Shown here piece by piece: positions 26,521 through 38,729 of a stretch of 64,000 nt of DNA (positions within the stretch are counted from its first letter, which is position 1; each line of letters begins with the position of its first letter). This DNA comes from Sphagnum magellanicum (lineage: Eukaryota > Streptophyta > Sphagnopsida > Sphagnales > Sphagnaceae). The stretch lies in assembly GCA_021904315.1 (NCBI GenBank), contig CM038913.1, positions 5,951,958-6,015,957 on the forward strand, written 5' to 3'. The translations under genes were made by a program, and so were the position numbers. The notes beneath the pieces are model-generated. The model made no database searches. It was given only the letters and a program-made list of their open reading frames with translations, and was not told the origin of the DNA.

Positions 26521-27269
26521 AGTAGCACCATTGACATCCACAATAGTTTGATTCAATAGCAAAAAAACTTATCTACATTTGTAGAAATCACTTTAATCAC
26601 TTACTTGAAAGCTAAACCTCTAGCATTATGTACAATCCAAATCATCACAACAATCCCCATTACAAAAATGTATTTTCTCCATTACATCTATGCTCATTTT
26701 CAACCCAAATGTAAGTACACTACAATAAAAAATAGACATTTTCAGCTAATGAAGATGAACTTTGAACTAAAGAATAACACTTTAGTTGAAATCAATGAAG
26801 GGCAAACTTAAGTTCAACTGCCACTAGTTTGGAAGATGCAGAAGAGCCTACTTCAAATGATGCACCAAGTTGCAACAAATGAAACGGGAAGAACCAAACC
26901 TGTAGTAAACAACAACAACCAAGATCATCCATTGCTAAACTACTTATTAGAAATCACACCATCAAAATTAAAAAATAATTTTATGTTGCTTGATCCACAA
27001 TTACAAATGCAAAAATTTTGACAAAAAAATTTACCACTATAATGTGTTTTGATTTTGCTCCACCCCATTGATCTCTTAATTGGCAAAGGGACATTAGAAT
27101 AAAAAAAACAAACGACCAAGTTGTGTATTCCTTTTGTTGCAAAAAAAACTTGAGCAAGAAGTTCAAACTAGGGAGGTTTGAACTCCTTTCAATAGCTAAA
27201 ATTGGGCCTTGCCTACTTGCAAAAGATTTGCACATATGCTAGAGCTTCATGCTCATGTACCTGTAGCAT
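26521..27269. other. Intergenic DNA, no gene seen
   Basis: I see no recognisable gene or ordered repeat. Open frames at 26605-26811 and 26836-27021 resemble nothing I know. Confidence 0.45.
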
Positions 27270-27740
27270 AAAAAGGCCCACGAGAATTGAGTTAGGAGGA
27301 GTTTGACTCGTGGGCGGGGAGGAGATGAACATGGGAATGAGAGTTAGGTTGGGGGGAACTCAGCTCATGCACAAGAGGAGATGAGCAGGGGAATGAAAGT
27401 CGGGTCGAGCGGAACTTGGCCTATGCACGGAGAAGAGACGGATAGGGGAGCGAGAATTGGGTCGAGGGGAATTCAACTTGTGCATAGAGAGGAGATGGAC
27501 AACACAATGAGAATCGAGTTAGGAAAAGCTCGACCTATGCACAGAAAGGAAATGGAAGGGGGAGTGAGTGTTGAGTCGGGGAGAACCTAAGCCATGCAAA
27601 GAGGAGGTCGAAGAAAGAGTTGAGGTGTGGGGGTTGTGCGTAGAGAAGAGACAAATAGGAGGAAAGCTCAAAGAGGTGACATGTAATGCAATCGTGGGAA
27701 TCTAACCCGTGTGTGAAAAGGAAACGGAAGGGGGCAAGGG
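27270..27740. repeat. G-rich minisatellite, period about 57 bp
   Basis: About seven to eight degenerate units carry GGAGATGGACA, GGGGAATGAGA, GGGTCGAGGGGAA and CATGCACAGAGA blocks. Base composition is much more G-rich than the flanks. Because 57 is a multiple of three, several units stay open in one frame and give a false 69-residue ORF with a 19-residue repeat. Confidence 0.82.
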
Positions 27741-30700
27741 GTAGGGGGTTTTTGGGTCAGTGTCTCATGGGAGATTGGTAGCTAATTTAGGGTTTAACAA
27801 ACGTTTAGGGTTTGATAACCAAACATTGTTTTGCTTTGTTTTAGAGTTTTAATCTCAACTGTTGAATACATGTGTTTAGTTTTTCCAATGAACATAATCA
27901 GTTTGAGGATGAGATTGTTTGGTGGTAAGGTAAATTTGTGACATGTGTCAGTGCAAAGGTGTTCATTGATGGGATTTTCATTGCTTGAACATAGATAGAA
28001 AAAATGTTTGGTGACTTTTTTTTAGGGGGACAATGAGACTGAGAACTTCCGGAGGCCATACCTTTTGCATTTCTAGTCCAAATCCAATGATCTTTAACTA
28101 GGTGCGCCCAGAGCTCCTCTATAAGTCATCTTTGGAACCTAGAGGCAACCGAGGTCTGCCCGGATCACAAAGTTCCTCTATGTTTTTAAGTGTACTATGA
28201 CCGGCCAGTTTACCCTATGTACTCTTTTGCAACCCCACCCATAAAACCGAAACTGCGACAGCAAATAGGTCGGGGACTACTAATAGCAAACCACCTGGAC
28301 CAATCATTATATGTTGGGCCAATCAGAAACACTGGGCAGCAGTTAGATCATATTTATTACACTCTTTTCTCCAGGTGCACAGCAGGGGGCGAGCATTTAT
28401 GCGGAGGTTAAACCATTTTCGTGAGCCAAACCAGCACATGTTGAATTTTCTTCATCCAATTTCACTCTCCAGGATCACATACCGAGCACCATTGGAGATG
28501 CTCTAACATCATAGTTGTGCCCATGGTTGTCATTGCAGACAGTGGGCAGTGCAAAAGTATTACTTGCTTCTTTTTTTTTTCTTTTCTTTCCATGACTGTC
28601 CTTTTGCCCATCCAAGATGTGTCTGGTGCTGCCCAACAAATCTTGGTGCTGCACAAAATACACACTTTGGGTCTTGTTATGCACAGTTTAGGCTATAAGA
28701 GCTCGCAATGGAAACCCCGAGATGCTAAACACCCTGTTTAAATTTAATACAAAAAAGAAAAAAAAGAAAAAAAAACCTCCCACAAGATTTTTATTTGGAG
28801 AGAACCGTTATCAATTGTAAGAACCTGTGGGGCATTTCAAAAGACCGTTGTGAGCATTTGGATCTTCCGAATTGTCCCATGTCTTTTTTTTATAAAAAAA
28901 TTGTATTTCATGTGATACTGAGTGAGTATATGAAAGATAACCGCCGGGTATCACAAGGGGAAAACAAATTCAAAAAAAAAAAATTGTCAATTTTTACACC
29001 GTGTAAATGTGCACAGCCTCAAGGGTTACCCAACACGAATTATTCCCGACTCAATGAACTGTAGGCCATGGAAAGAATGAGTTGTTCTTGCTTGAACACT
29101 ACATAGTACACACACATGGAGACACACACTTGCTACTTATTGTGGGAACAACAAAGTTGAAACAACTTGAAGGCAACAAAAATAGGAAAAAAATTAAAAT
29201 TAAAAATTTTAAAAATAAAAATATAAAATAGAAAGAAAGTATAAATTTAAAAGGGAAGGAAAGTTGGGAAATGTGCCAAAAAATGTACCAAGCAAACTCA
29301 CATGCTAAGTCTTGAAGATTTGTGGCTCAAGTTCTTTGCTTTCTTTTGGGGGTTTGGTGGCATATTCATGTCCTTAGCTTTCATATATAGTAGTTACATG
29401 TATATATTCCCTCCCTATGTGATGGTGGCTTGCACATTTTCAGCCCCACCCAACTCCTTCCCTCCCAAGGGACCACTCTTGGGCATAGGAAAGGAAGGGA
29501 AATTAGTTGTTGTATTTTCAGAAAAAAATTTATGAAATTTATTCAAACATAGTTGTTGTGTGACAATTTCAATTCCATTTGTTAGTTTCATCTTGTGATC
29601 AGCATTTTTTTTTGGGGGGCCAGGGGGTGAATTTTTTCATTGTGGTGACCCAAAAAGAAAAGAAAAAGGAAAAAAAAAATTAATTAAAAAATTTTAGTAT
29701 AAATTTGGAGAAGATTTTCCAAAATTTTTGGAAATTTTTTGCCAAAATTTTGAAAACAACAAAATGATCAATTCCATTCTTGAAAATATATTTTAATTTG
29801 TGCCTTGATTTCATTCTCAAAATTCATGCTTGTCATTTGAAGATCACTTTCATCCACATCAAATTTCATCTCTATTCATTTGCATTGATATTTTCATTTA
29901 GAAGGTTTAGGTTCATCGATTGTGACAACCTTTTTGCATTTTCATCCATTTGGGATCTTTTATCATTAGCATCATATTTCTCATCCACCCATGTGATCAA
30001 ACCCGGAATTTATTTCACAACATTTTTTTTTCTATCAATTAGTCTTCCCACCTTCTCTCCCTCCACATTTTTTTCTTTCTAATCCCAAAAGTGGCACTTG
30101 GCAAAAGCAAGGCAAATGAGAGTGACTTGGCCAAGACAAGGGTGAAAAACTGAAATAAAGAGCTCAACGTGCATTCGCACTTTGTCGTGTAAGGGACTTT
30201 AGGGTTGAGTCCCCTAACACCATGCTAGCCACTTAGGACTTAAACCTAGTTACCATGAAAATTTTATGTTAAATCAACATTCACTTAACATTAAGCTATT
30301 GCCCATTTAACATTGGGTGCCACCTAGGATGTCACCTAAAATTTAACATCAAGTGTGAATGCACCATAAATTACCTAGTGGCAACAAGTGACAACTAACA
30401 TTTGTGGCGGGTGGTATTGCTAGATGATATCCACCCCAATCATCCAACAAAAAAATTCCATAGCCTAATCCACTAACTAATCCAACAATTGTATACTACA
30501 AAAATCAATATTGATCGATAATATTTCATCTATAAGCTTATTACCATAGAAGCCTCATAGGTTTGGCACTTTGATGCTGAATATTTAATGTAATTTCTCC
30601 TACAATTCCAACATATCCATTAAGAAATTATTAAGGTGTACTTTGTAACTATTTCTCGAGTATACCTTAATAATTTCTCAAAATTCCTGAAATTTTTTCT

Positions 30701-31889
30701 TATAATTATTTAGTGCCCAACTTAAATATTATGATTTAAATGTCACTAATTATGAGAATTTTCAAGAATATTATGCCAAAAACAATCTTTAGATAACAAA
30801 AAAGCACTATGAATGAAAACATTGAAAGTTGCAAGTTTGTTTTAGGTGTTGGGCACATGGATTTTGAAAGAGAAGATGACCCTAAGAAGGTTAGGGTGAA
30901 AAGTAGGTAACAATTACTTATAAAATATTAAACCCAATTAAAAAATAATTTCCAATGTATATATTATTATGGAATTGGCAAAATGATGGAACCAAAAACA
31001 AGGGTAAAGTGAGTTCTTTACTTGGCATAAAGAATTGATAGAATATTGCTTTTTTTTCATCAAGAAAAAGCAATGATTCTTGTTGAGGAGAGGAGGCACC
31101 TTATGTGTAAGGTCATCAATAGAAAATTTTATTGATGATAAGTTAGGGCACCCTCCATTCGCTTAAAAATACAATTTTGTTGGTTCTTTGCCTCTAAAAA
31201 GTAAGAGCTTTGAAAACAACACTTTCCTTCAATAGTTAACTTTCAGAATCCGTAAAATAATGGAAACATGAATAGATTATTATGTAAAGCACACCAAACA
31301 CAAAATGGACGATCATGAGAGTGTTCTAGTTCCACTATGTTAACATCTTTGGTGAATGGATTATCACAGCCTTTGCAATGACTATAGGGATGACATGACA
31401 ACCTTGGGAACAACTTGGGAACATTGTTAGAACATCATGAGAATTTGTCATTTGGACTTGTGAAAATGTTGTAAGAAAAAACATTGAAAACGAAACTAGG
31501 TAACCTTTTGGGTAAAATGTAATGTTCTAGTTTGGAAGATTATAATACATCATAATCTTCTATCCTTAAATTATTGTTAACTTCCTCTCTACATGTTTTA
31601 AAGACGATGAAGTTTTATTCAAGTAATAAGAAGTGGCAAATTGAAGAGCACCAATTTTCACTCAACATAAGTAAAGGTTTTTATATTAGTAAAAAATTCC
31701 TTTTTTGGATTTTTTTTTTTTGGGGGGGTATATTTTGGAAAATTTAGCCAATATTTCGACCTTCCAAAAAAATTGCAAAAAGGAATCCTTGGTAAGTAGG
31801 TAGGTAGAATCTAGATAGGTTAGTAATAAGTGAAAAACAAAAGAGAGAGAAAGAAAAAAAAACCCACCACAGAAAAGTAAAACAACAAG
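27741..31889. other. Intergenic DNA with one possible transposon end, no gene seen
   Basis: No gene recognised. TTTAGGGTTT units lie at 27786-27815. A less AT-rich patch, about 28.05-28.74 kb, contains at 28468-28505 a GAGCACCATTGGAGATGCTC end followed by TAA, which resembles a terminal repeat of a non-autonomous DNA element. From 29 kb to 31.9 kb the DNA is AT-rich and featureless to my reading. Confidence 0.5.
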
Positions 31890-32517
31890 GAGTGTGTCAC
31901 ACTATGGCCTTGCCATTTGCATTAAAAAAAAGTATGTTAAGCCAAAAGAAGAATTATGGAAACTCAAAAAAAATTTCACCGTGCAAAAAATACACCTAAA
32001 TCTTCAAAAAAATCCTCCAAAAGAAAACCAAAATCCTTCAAGATATTATTATAACTCTGTAACTAATCTCAAGTTTCAACACAAGCCAAAATACCATCTT
32101 TCAAAAAATCCTCATATTAAAAAATAAATAGATCTATTATTATTATTACTTAGGGGCCTATAAAAAATCCCTGAAGCTACTACTATTTAATATATTAATT
32201 CAGCAAGTCTGTTTGTTTGTCAGTCAGTGACAGGACTATATCCAACTGACAGCTAATGTGACAGTGATTCTGAACGGACAGTGATTTCATCGCGCCATTA
32301 TTTATAAGGTAAGTAGTAGGTACCTACTAGCCTAGGTCACAGAGCCTACTGAAGCCGGGCCACAAACAGTTATTTGAAAAAAAATTTTAAAAAAAAAATC
32401 AAAAACATCAACCAAACATTGTTGAAATAACACACCTATGTATTATGCACAGGGTTCACACTAGTATTCTATAATGAATCTAAACACAATAAATATCCTT
32501 GCGTACCAAGGCAAGGC
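31890..32517 (+). repeat. Dispersed repeat, copy A (inverted relative at 63.6-63.96 kb)
   Basis: From about 31890 to 32187 and again from 32461 to 32517, this sequence matches the reverse complement of 63623-63961 base by base with modest divergence. Shared blocks include CAAGTTTCAACACAAGCCAA, TAGGGGCCTAT and CTATAATGAATCTAAACACA. The intervening 32188-32460 is absent from the other copy. It has no coding content. The family is unknown to me. Confidence 0.8.
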
Positions 32518-33711
32518 CAACAAGGCATCATCACAAACACGCTTTGGGCCTTGCCAATAGATAAGATGTTGTACATCTACCTACTGTGTTCACACTCTGA
32601 ACACACCCAAAAAAATCCGTTCCAATCTAAACAGTCTAAACACTTTCACCAAAGAAACCGGTTCAGCTAATGTGAAACAGGTTTTAATAAGGTACCAAAA
32701 GTTGGAACCAATGCGATAGTCCCTGTCCCTGACAAAGGCCGTGAACTGGTGAAAACCAACTGATTTTGGAAGCTCTCGCTGGCGACGGACCCACACTCCT
32801 CTCTCTCTCTCTCAAGAGACATACCAAGAGAGAGATTGCACGGTCGGCGCCGTACTTGTATCCCACATATCCCAAGAACAAGAGCCAGCCACAGCCAGCC
32901 ACATTGCATCATATGATTATTACCCTTTTGCAGCCACAAGAAAGAAGAAGAAGAATCAACCAGATTGCATCATATCGTTATTACCCTTTTGTTGTTGTTG
33001 TTGTAGCAGCAGCGTAGTAGAAGAAAAGCGTAGCAGAAGAAAACGAAGAAGAACCTCACTCACTCACTCACTCGGCTTGCTTCTGTTGCTGCTTTTGGTG
33101 TTTGTAGTAAACAGACCCAGAAACTATTTATTTGTTGTTGTGTTTGGTTGTGGTATTTTTTTGTTTTGGTTTTTGGTTCTTGTTTTTGTCTAACCACATT
33201 GCATCGTATATTATTTACCCTTTTGCAGTCCAAGAAGAAGAAGAAGAAGAAGAAGAACCAACTAGATTGCATCATATCATCATTACCCTTTGCAGCAGCA
33301 GCAGCAGAAGAAGAAGAAAACCAACAAGAAGCTCACTTACTCTGCTGCTTTTGGTGTAGTAGACAGACAGACAAAAAGACTGTTAGTTGTTGTTGTATTT
33401 TGTTGTGATATTTTTTTTTTGGGGGTTTTGGTTCTTGTTTTTGTTGTTGTTGTTGTTGTGGTGGTGGTGGTGGTACGGGAGGTTGTAGTGTTAGAACTAA
33501 CTGGCTGAGGAAGAAGGGGCAAGGCAAGGTGCAGTGAAGAATAAGAACGAGAAGGGGGTGTTGGGGGTGGTGATGAAGCTTTGGGGAGGAAGGACTTGAT
33601 CCGGTTTGTGGAAGGGAGGGAAGGAGGGACGGAGGGACGGAGGGAGGACTTGCTAATCTCTACTTTTGAGTTTTGGGATTTTGTCAAGTTTCAATCTGGG
33701 GCCGCAAACAA
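32518..33711 (+). promoter_or_regulatory. Promoter and long leader of the LRR gene, with duplicated segment
   Basis: Features are a CT run at about 32798-32813, CACT repeats near 33056-33072, and two ~300-bp tandem copies (32901-33195 and 33196-33495). A splice-donor consensus, CAAG|GTACGTAC, follows at 33711. Together these suggest a transcribed leader that splices toward the coding start at 35183. The leader exon structure between 33712 and 35182 cannot be settled by eye. Confidence 0.5.
32901..33495 (+). repeat. Imperfect ~300-bp tandem duplication in the LRR gene leader
   Basis: Each copy has the same internal order: CATTGCATCxTAT, ACCCTTTTGCAG, an AAG run, AACCA then ATTGCATCATATC, a second ACCCTTT, CAG runs, CTGCTTTTGGTGT, and a TTTTGGTTCTTGTTTTTGT stretch. 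ATTGCATC marks occur at about 32903, 32963, 33198 and 33266. Copies differ mainly in the number of AAG, CAG and GTT units. Coding-like frames here are artefacts of triplet runs. Confidence 0.85.
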
Positions 33712-35182
33712 GGTACGTACTTTACTTTTACTTTTGTGTTTTCTTCTTCTTGCTCGATGGATGGGTGGATGTTTTTATTTTCGTTCCGCTTGTGTGTGTC
33801 GAGGTTTGTGGAATCCAAGCTTTTGGTACCTAGTTGGTGATGAAGGGGAAGGTTTGTTTTGTTTTTGGGTTTTGGGTCTATCTTTAGAGTCATACTGTGT
33901 GTTTGCTTGCTTGGAGATGTGGAGAGGGACAATGGGTTTTGCAGATGGATGGATAGATGGATGGGTTGCAGATTTTTTTTGTGTTACTGCTTCTTTTGCA
34001 CTTGCTGTTCTGCTTGAGAACCAGAAAGAACAAGACCCTGTACGAAATTCATGAAAGAGTTTGCTTCAAAGTGTTTTTGTCATCTTGTTTGCATCTACTT
34101 TTTTGCCTGTGTCTGAAAATTGGAGTGTGGAACTCTGAAGGAACTCTGCAATAATTCTGAAAGGAACTCTTTTTTTCTTTTTTTTTTCCCCTTTTCCTTT
34201 TCCATTGGCTTTGGAGAGATTGTGGAGCACTGCTTGTGGATTGTACAGTTGGAGAGCCTAATCAGCCCAGAAGCTCCTCATGTAAAGATGCATGTCAGGC
34301 ACACTCTTGTATCGATTTCCCCCCCACATGCTATGCATCCCTCTTGTGCCATCCTTGTCTCCAGTTTTTCTGCTTAGGTTGATTTGCTTGCTGGTCCTAT
34401 CCAGCTTTGGAAGGTGCAGTGGCAGCCTAAAGGATAAAATTCCTCCTCATTTAGTTGATGATCATTTGCAAAAGTGTTTTTTTTGGGGGAGTTTTCTGGG
34501 TTTGTTTGGTTTGCTGGTGTGATCTAGTATCAAAGGTTTATGCTTCTTGGAGAAACAGACAGAAAACAGGGTTGTTGATCCACCTTTCTGCAATGTGGAA
34601 AGTTGCAGCACTGTGTTTTCCCCATCAGAGTGGCTGCTTGGGTTGTCTTCCCCATCCATCTGAATGGGAGCTTTGTTGTTTTTTTGTGGTGTTTTTGTAC
34701 GCCTGTTGTTGAGGACCAGGTGGTGGAGGAAGGTAAAGTGCTCAAATTGTGATTCTGAGAGTTCATCACTCTGGCCGCCTCGATAGCACACGGTGCTCGC
34801 ACCTGTAAGCAGGTGTGGGGGCGAGCTGGCGTCTGCCCAGTCGGTGAACAAAGGCTTCCAAAGGGGGGGAGGCACTCCCACATCTGGAGGGCGTGCCGCA
34901 TGGTGCAAGGCTTGTCTGTAGATTACGGCTAATAAACATCCTACCATCAAGGAGACCACCACTCTTTCCCCAATAAAAAACCTTACCAATGTAGGCTACT
35001 GTACTCTTTGGGTGTTGAGGCGGCTTTTGGAGCTGACAATTCCCCATCTTCACAATTCCGACCTAAATATTATTTTTGCCTCATTGTTTCTTGTCTGTTC
35101 TAATAAGTTCAAAACAAGCACTTAGCTGGAGAGATTGTCGACTCCCTTGGTGGTCACTGACTCAGGCAATCAGATCTCAGTG
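33712..35182 (+). other. Probable 5' UTR introns and leader of the LRR gene
   Basis: Between the donor-like site at 33711 and the coding start at 35183 I find no family-like protein. T-rich tracts and several AG acceptor-like sites (for example near 34377) fit leader introns. Overlapping open frames on the minus strand at 34462-35053 match nothing known to me. Confidence 0.4.
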
Positions 35183-38100
35183 ATGATGGAGAGAATCACA
35201 TGTCTTCAATCCATTTTCAGCCGGAAGAATAAGGTTAAGGTATGCTGTGTAGGACCGTGTTTTCTACCCATGTTTTCTTTTTTTTGTGTTTTTGTTTAGA
35301 TGGTCTAACTAATCCAGAGTTCTTTGCATCTCAGGTTGCAGCTGCAGATAGAGTAGGAACTTTCAAGTTCGGGGTTGAAGAGTCTTCAGAGAAAACAACA
35401 ACAAGGTTTGAGGAAAGTCATGCTTTTCATGAAGAGGAGGCATCGCCACTGCCACCAACTCTTCAAACGGAGATGACAACAACCCATGATGATATGAGTG
35501 GTGGTCCTCGTGCACCCCTCCTGATTACAGTACCGTCCATGGGTGACTGGGGAAAGGATGGTGGTACTGCGTGTTTTTGGTCAGATGTAAATGAGGACTT
35601 GGAAGCTGCTGCTGCTGAAGCAAAGCAGAAGAGAACATCTGTCATCATGTCAGAGTTTGATGATTTCAACTTCCCCACTGCTCTGATTGTGGAAGAGGAG
35701 GACAATGGGATGCTGGAAACAACTTTTCCACATTGTGCAGTAGTGCATGTCAGTGATACTGGTGTTGAAGTGGCATATGAAGGAGGAGATGAGCATGATG
35801 AAGAGTTAGCAGGTGGTGGATGCATCATCTTGTTCTAGCAGCAGTAGTGGGTTTTGGGTTTTTGGTGGAAGACAAATCAAGTTTTTTTAGGGTTTTTGGA
35901 TGTGTCATGTTCCTGGCTGCCCTTGTTTCTGTATTTGACACATGCTGCTTCTTTGGCTTTGTATGTAGCAGGTGCATTGGATGTAAAAGAAGAATGTGAA
36001 AGTGATCCAAGCTCCTCAGAAGGTGTCGTTGAAGTTGTCACAGAAGATACTGCTCTGGGAGGAGGTCATATTCTTGTCAATGCAGACAGTACAAGGTACT
36101 ACGAAACTCATTCGAATGGTGATGCAGAAGGATTCAGTGGTGGCTGTGGTGACAACAGGCACTTTTCTGATGGAGATGAAATTTGTGTGGAGATTGGTAA
36201 TGACTACGTTAGTGATCCGGGTGTCTACAACTGCAAAGATGATTTGGAGATGGCTTCCAGCCCCTATTTTGATCTGGGAAGTAAGTCAGGCCACCAATCT
36301 GAAGACCTTCTGGTTGTGGAGATGCAGAGTGAATGTCTTCTGAGTGATCTTGAGTGTGGGTCTCAACATGTTACCAGTACGATGACAGGGCACCAGGTGA
36401 TGAGCGTATCTTGTGGCAGTGGTTCATCAGCAGCAGAGGTTGGTGGCACTAGGAATATGTCACCTGGCGTGGTGGTGGCAGCCCTTAAAGCTATTCACAT
36501 TAGCACCTCCCACTCTGAAAAAGCCCTACGAGATGCCAAGGATAGGATACTTGAAATGAGATTCTCTGAAGAAGAAGGAAAGCAACAACAACACAGACCA
36601 TGGTGGAAGGTGTTTCTTTTCACTCATCGGAATATTCACCGCAGGCTGCCACTGGGACTGCCACTATCAAATGGCTTTGGGGGTTATGGTTCAGAAGTGG
36701 ACTATTGTAGTGACAATAGGCCCCATCCCATGTTTTTGCAAGAGCAGCCATTTCGAGATGAGACATTCGTTGGAGATGGGAAGGCTGTCAAGATGATGAA
36801 CATGGAGGGGGAGTGTGTCGTCAACATGAGCACAAGTAATTTTGATGCTGTTGCTGCTGAACTGCCAGTTGCTACATCATCATCATCCTTGATGGCAATA
36901 GCAGCAGCTATGGACACAGCAGGGGACCGAAAGGTGTACATTCCCCAGAAAGCTGACCTTAGTCGTGTTGAGGAGTGGGTGAACAGCATTGACTTTGCTA
37001 GTCACTTACCTGTTGACAAAGATATAGAGAACGATGATGGCCAGACATCTAGGGAGCCAAGTTCACCCACAGCACCTGCATTGACATTTTTCAGCACCAG
37101 AGCACAGTCTTCTTCTGGCCATCAAATGAATGTTGATGGGGATGGATCCCTGATGGGTGGTGATGCTGAAATGGCAGCTTTGATTGCTCGATCTGTGAAT
37201 CCGCTCTCCACAGTTGCATACTTTTCTGGAGTAGGGTTACGCATCATTCCACCTCTTGCATTGTACAACAGTTTGAAGACCCTCAATCTCTCAGCAAACC
37301 ACATCCGTAAGTTCTTGTTTTAAGCAGATATCTTGAAAAGATTCTAGATGTAGATGTCTTTGTAGTTGAAGGACATCTTGTCAAAGATCTCCTTCTTTCT
37401 TCTCTCTGTTTTCTTGGTTTTTTTTCATTTTTTTCTGGGGGTTTTCACCTCAATTGCTTCCACAGCAGTGCCTAAAATTACTGCAAGTATTTAGAAATTC
37501 TTGGTCCTTATGAAGATAGATTGTCGGTTCTGTTTGCAGTGCGTATGATGCCAGGATTGCTTCCACGGAGCCTGCACTCACTTGACCTATCACGCAACAA
37601 AATTGTCATAATTGAAGGCTTGAGGGAACTTTCTCGCTTGCGTGTGCTTAACTTGTCACACAATCGCATCTCACGGATTGGGCATGGTTAGTGGTGTTAT
37701 TTCTTGACTGGATCATAAATTGATGTCTTACTCTGCACAGTTAATATTTATGACATTCTAAATACAGTTTTGCTGGTCTTGTCTGTTGCATTGTTGGGGG
37801 GGGCCCACAAGGTATGTCAGTTGTTAAAAAACTAACCCTAAACCCTAAAACCGTGGGCTGCTGTTTGTTGATTATTGATGATGGGTGGTGGCCAGTTAGG
37901 CTGCTGATGATGACTACATAAGCAAAGTAATTGAATTCGGTTATGGTGTGACTCAGGTTTGGCAGGTTGCTCTTCTCTAAGGGAGCTCCACTTAGCTGGA
38001 AACAAGATTAGTGAGATCGAAGGGTTACATCGCCTTCTGAAGCTGAGTTTGCTGGATTTGAGCTTCAATAAGCTGACAACAACCAAGGCTATAAGCCAGC

Positions 38101-38729
38101 TGGCTGCTAACTACAATTCCCTCCAGGCGCTCAATTTGCTTGGAAATCCATTGCACAGCAACCTTGGTGAGGAACCTCTTCGGAAGCTTGTGACTGGGCT
38201 GGCTCCAAACATTCTGTACCTGAACAAACAAGCCACAAAAGCGATCTCTGCACGAGATGCGGCAGTTGACAGTGTGGCACGAGCAGCACTGGGCACTCCC
38301 AGCTATCATCATCATACACCGAGAGGAAGCAAGGGTTCTAGAGGTGGATTGGGTGTGCTTCCTGTTGCATCCGCTTCTTCCCAAGGAAAGTTCCGGAATG
38401 GAGAGAAGGGGGGCCATTCTTTGAACATGGTGGGAGGAGGCTATCCTCGAACCGGCATGACTAAGGAGACAACCCACAAGCAGCAATATCACCAAAACCC
38501 CCACCACCACCACCACCACCACCAACGACAACACCATTCCGGAACAAAGGCACTCCAGTCTCTCAGATCCTCCCAGTTGCATCCTCTGGCTGTTGTTGAT
38601 TCCAGACATACCAATGGAGACGCCAAATGGACAGTTTTGGCAGCTCCTCAAAATGGCATGAATCGCATCAGGAGTGATGGGTCATTATATGAGCATGGTT
38701 TGAGGACTGTAGACAGTCCTTTTGCATGA
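35183..38729 (+). CDS. Leucine-rich-repeat protein, plant 'outer arm dynein light chain 1-like' type, 5 exons, 929 aa
   Basis: Exons: 35183-35239, 35335-35812, 35972-37306, 37540-37686, 37957-38729; all GT-AG with continuous frame. Residues 1 to about 590 are a long acidic low-complexity region with no domain I know. About 600-765 holds tandem SDS22-like LRRs (LKTLNLSANHI, LHSLDLSRNKI, LRVLNLSHNRISRIG, LRELHLAGNKISEIEGL, LSLLDLSFNKL, LQALNLLGNP). A conserved LRR cap ends in LYLNKQATKAISARDA at about 755-772. The tail includes a histidine run near residues 850-860. The LRR core closely matches a plant family annotated by similarity to axonemal dynein light chain 1, but the long N-terminus makes an axonemal role uncertain; function is unknown. 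The start is the first of two adjacent ATGs (35183, 35186) after a leader, and is the least certain part. Introns 3 and 4 fall between or inside repeats. Confidence 0.88.
37833..37851. repeat. Telomere-like AACCCTAAACCCTAAAACC tract in intron 4 of the LRR gene
   Basis: Two to three AAACCCT units lie in intron 4 (37687-37956), in the same strand orientation as the tract in the transporter intron 9. Confidence 0.8.

Noticed and set aside
27381-27590. 69-residue open frame with 19-residue periodicity
   Set aside because: It is a by-product of a 57-bp minisatellite that is open by chance in one frame.
28190-28411. 73-residue open frame in the less AT-rich patch
   Set aside because: No family resemblance; more likely part of a non-coding element whose end is at about 28505.
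33132-33687. Several open frames rich in K, Q, V or T on both strands
   Set aside because: They arise from AAG, CAG and GTT runs in the duplicated leader and resemble no protein.
34462-35053. Overlapping minus-strand open frames up to 175 residues
   Set aside because: They lie in the probable leader/intron zone of the LRR gene, match no family I know and contradict each other in frame.
35854-35971. Upstream ATG-containing extension of the large LRR-gene exon
   Set aside because: Frame and splice sites show this is intron 2; the acceptor at 35970-35971 joins in phase to the exon ending at 35812.
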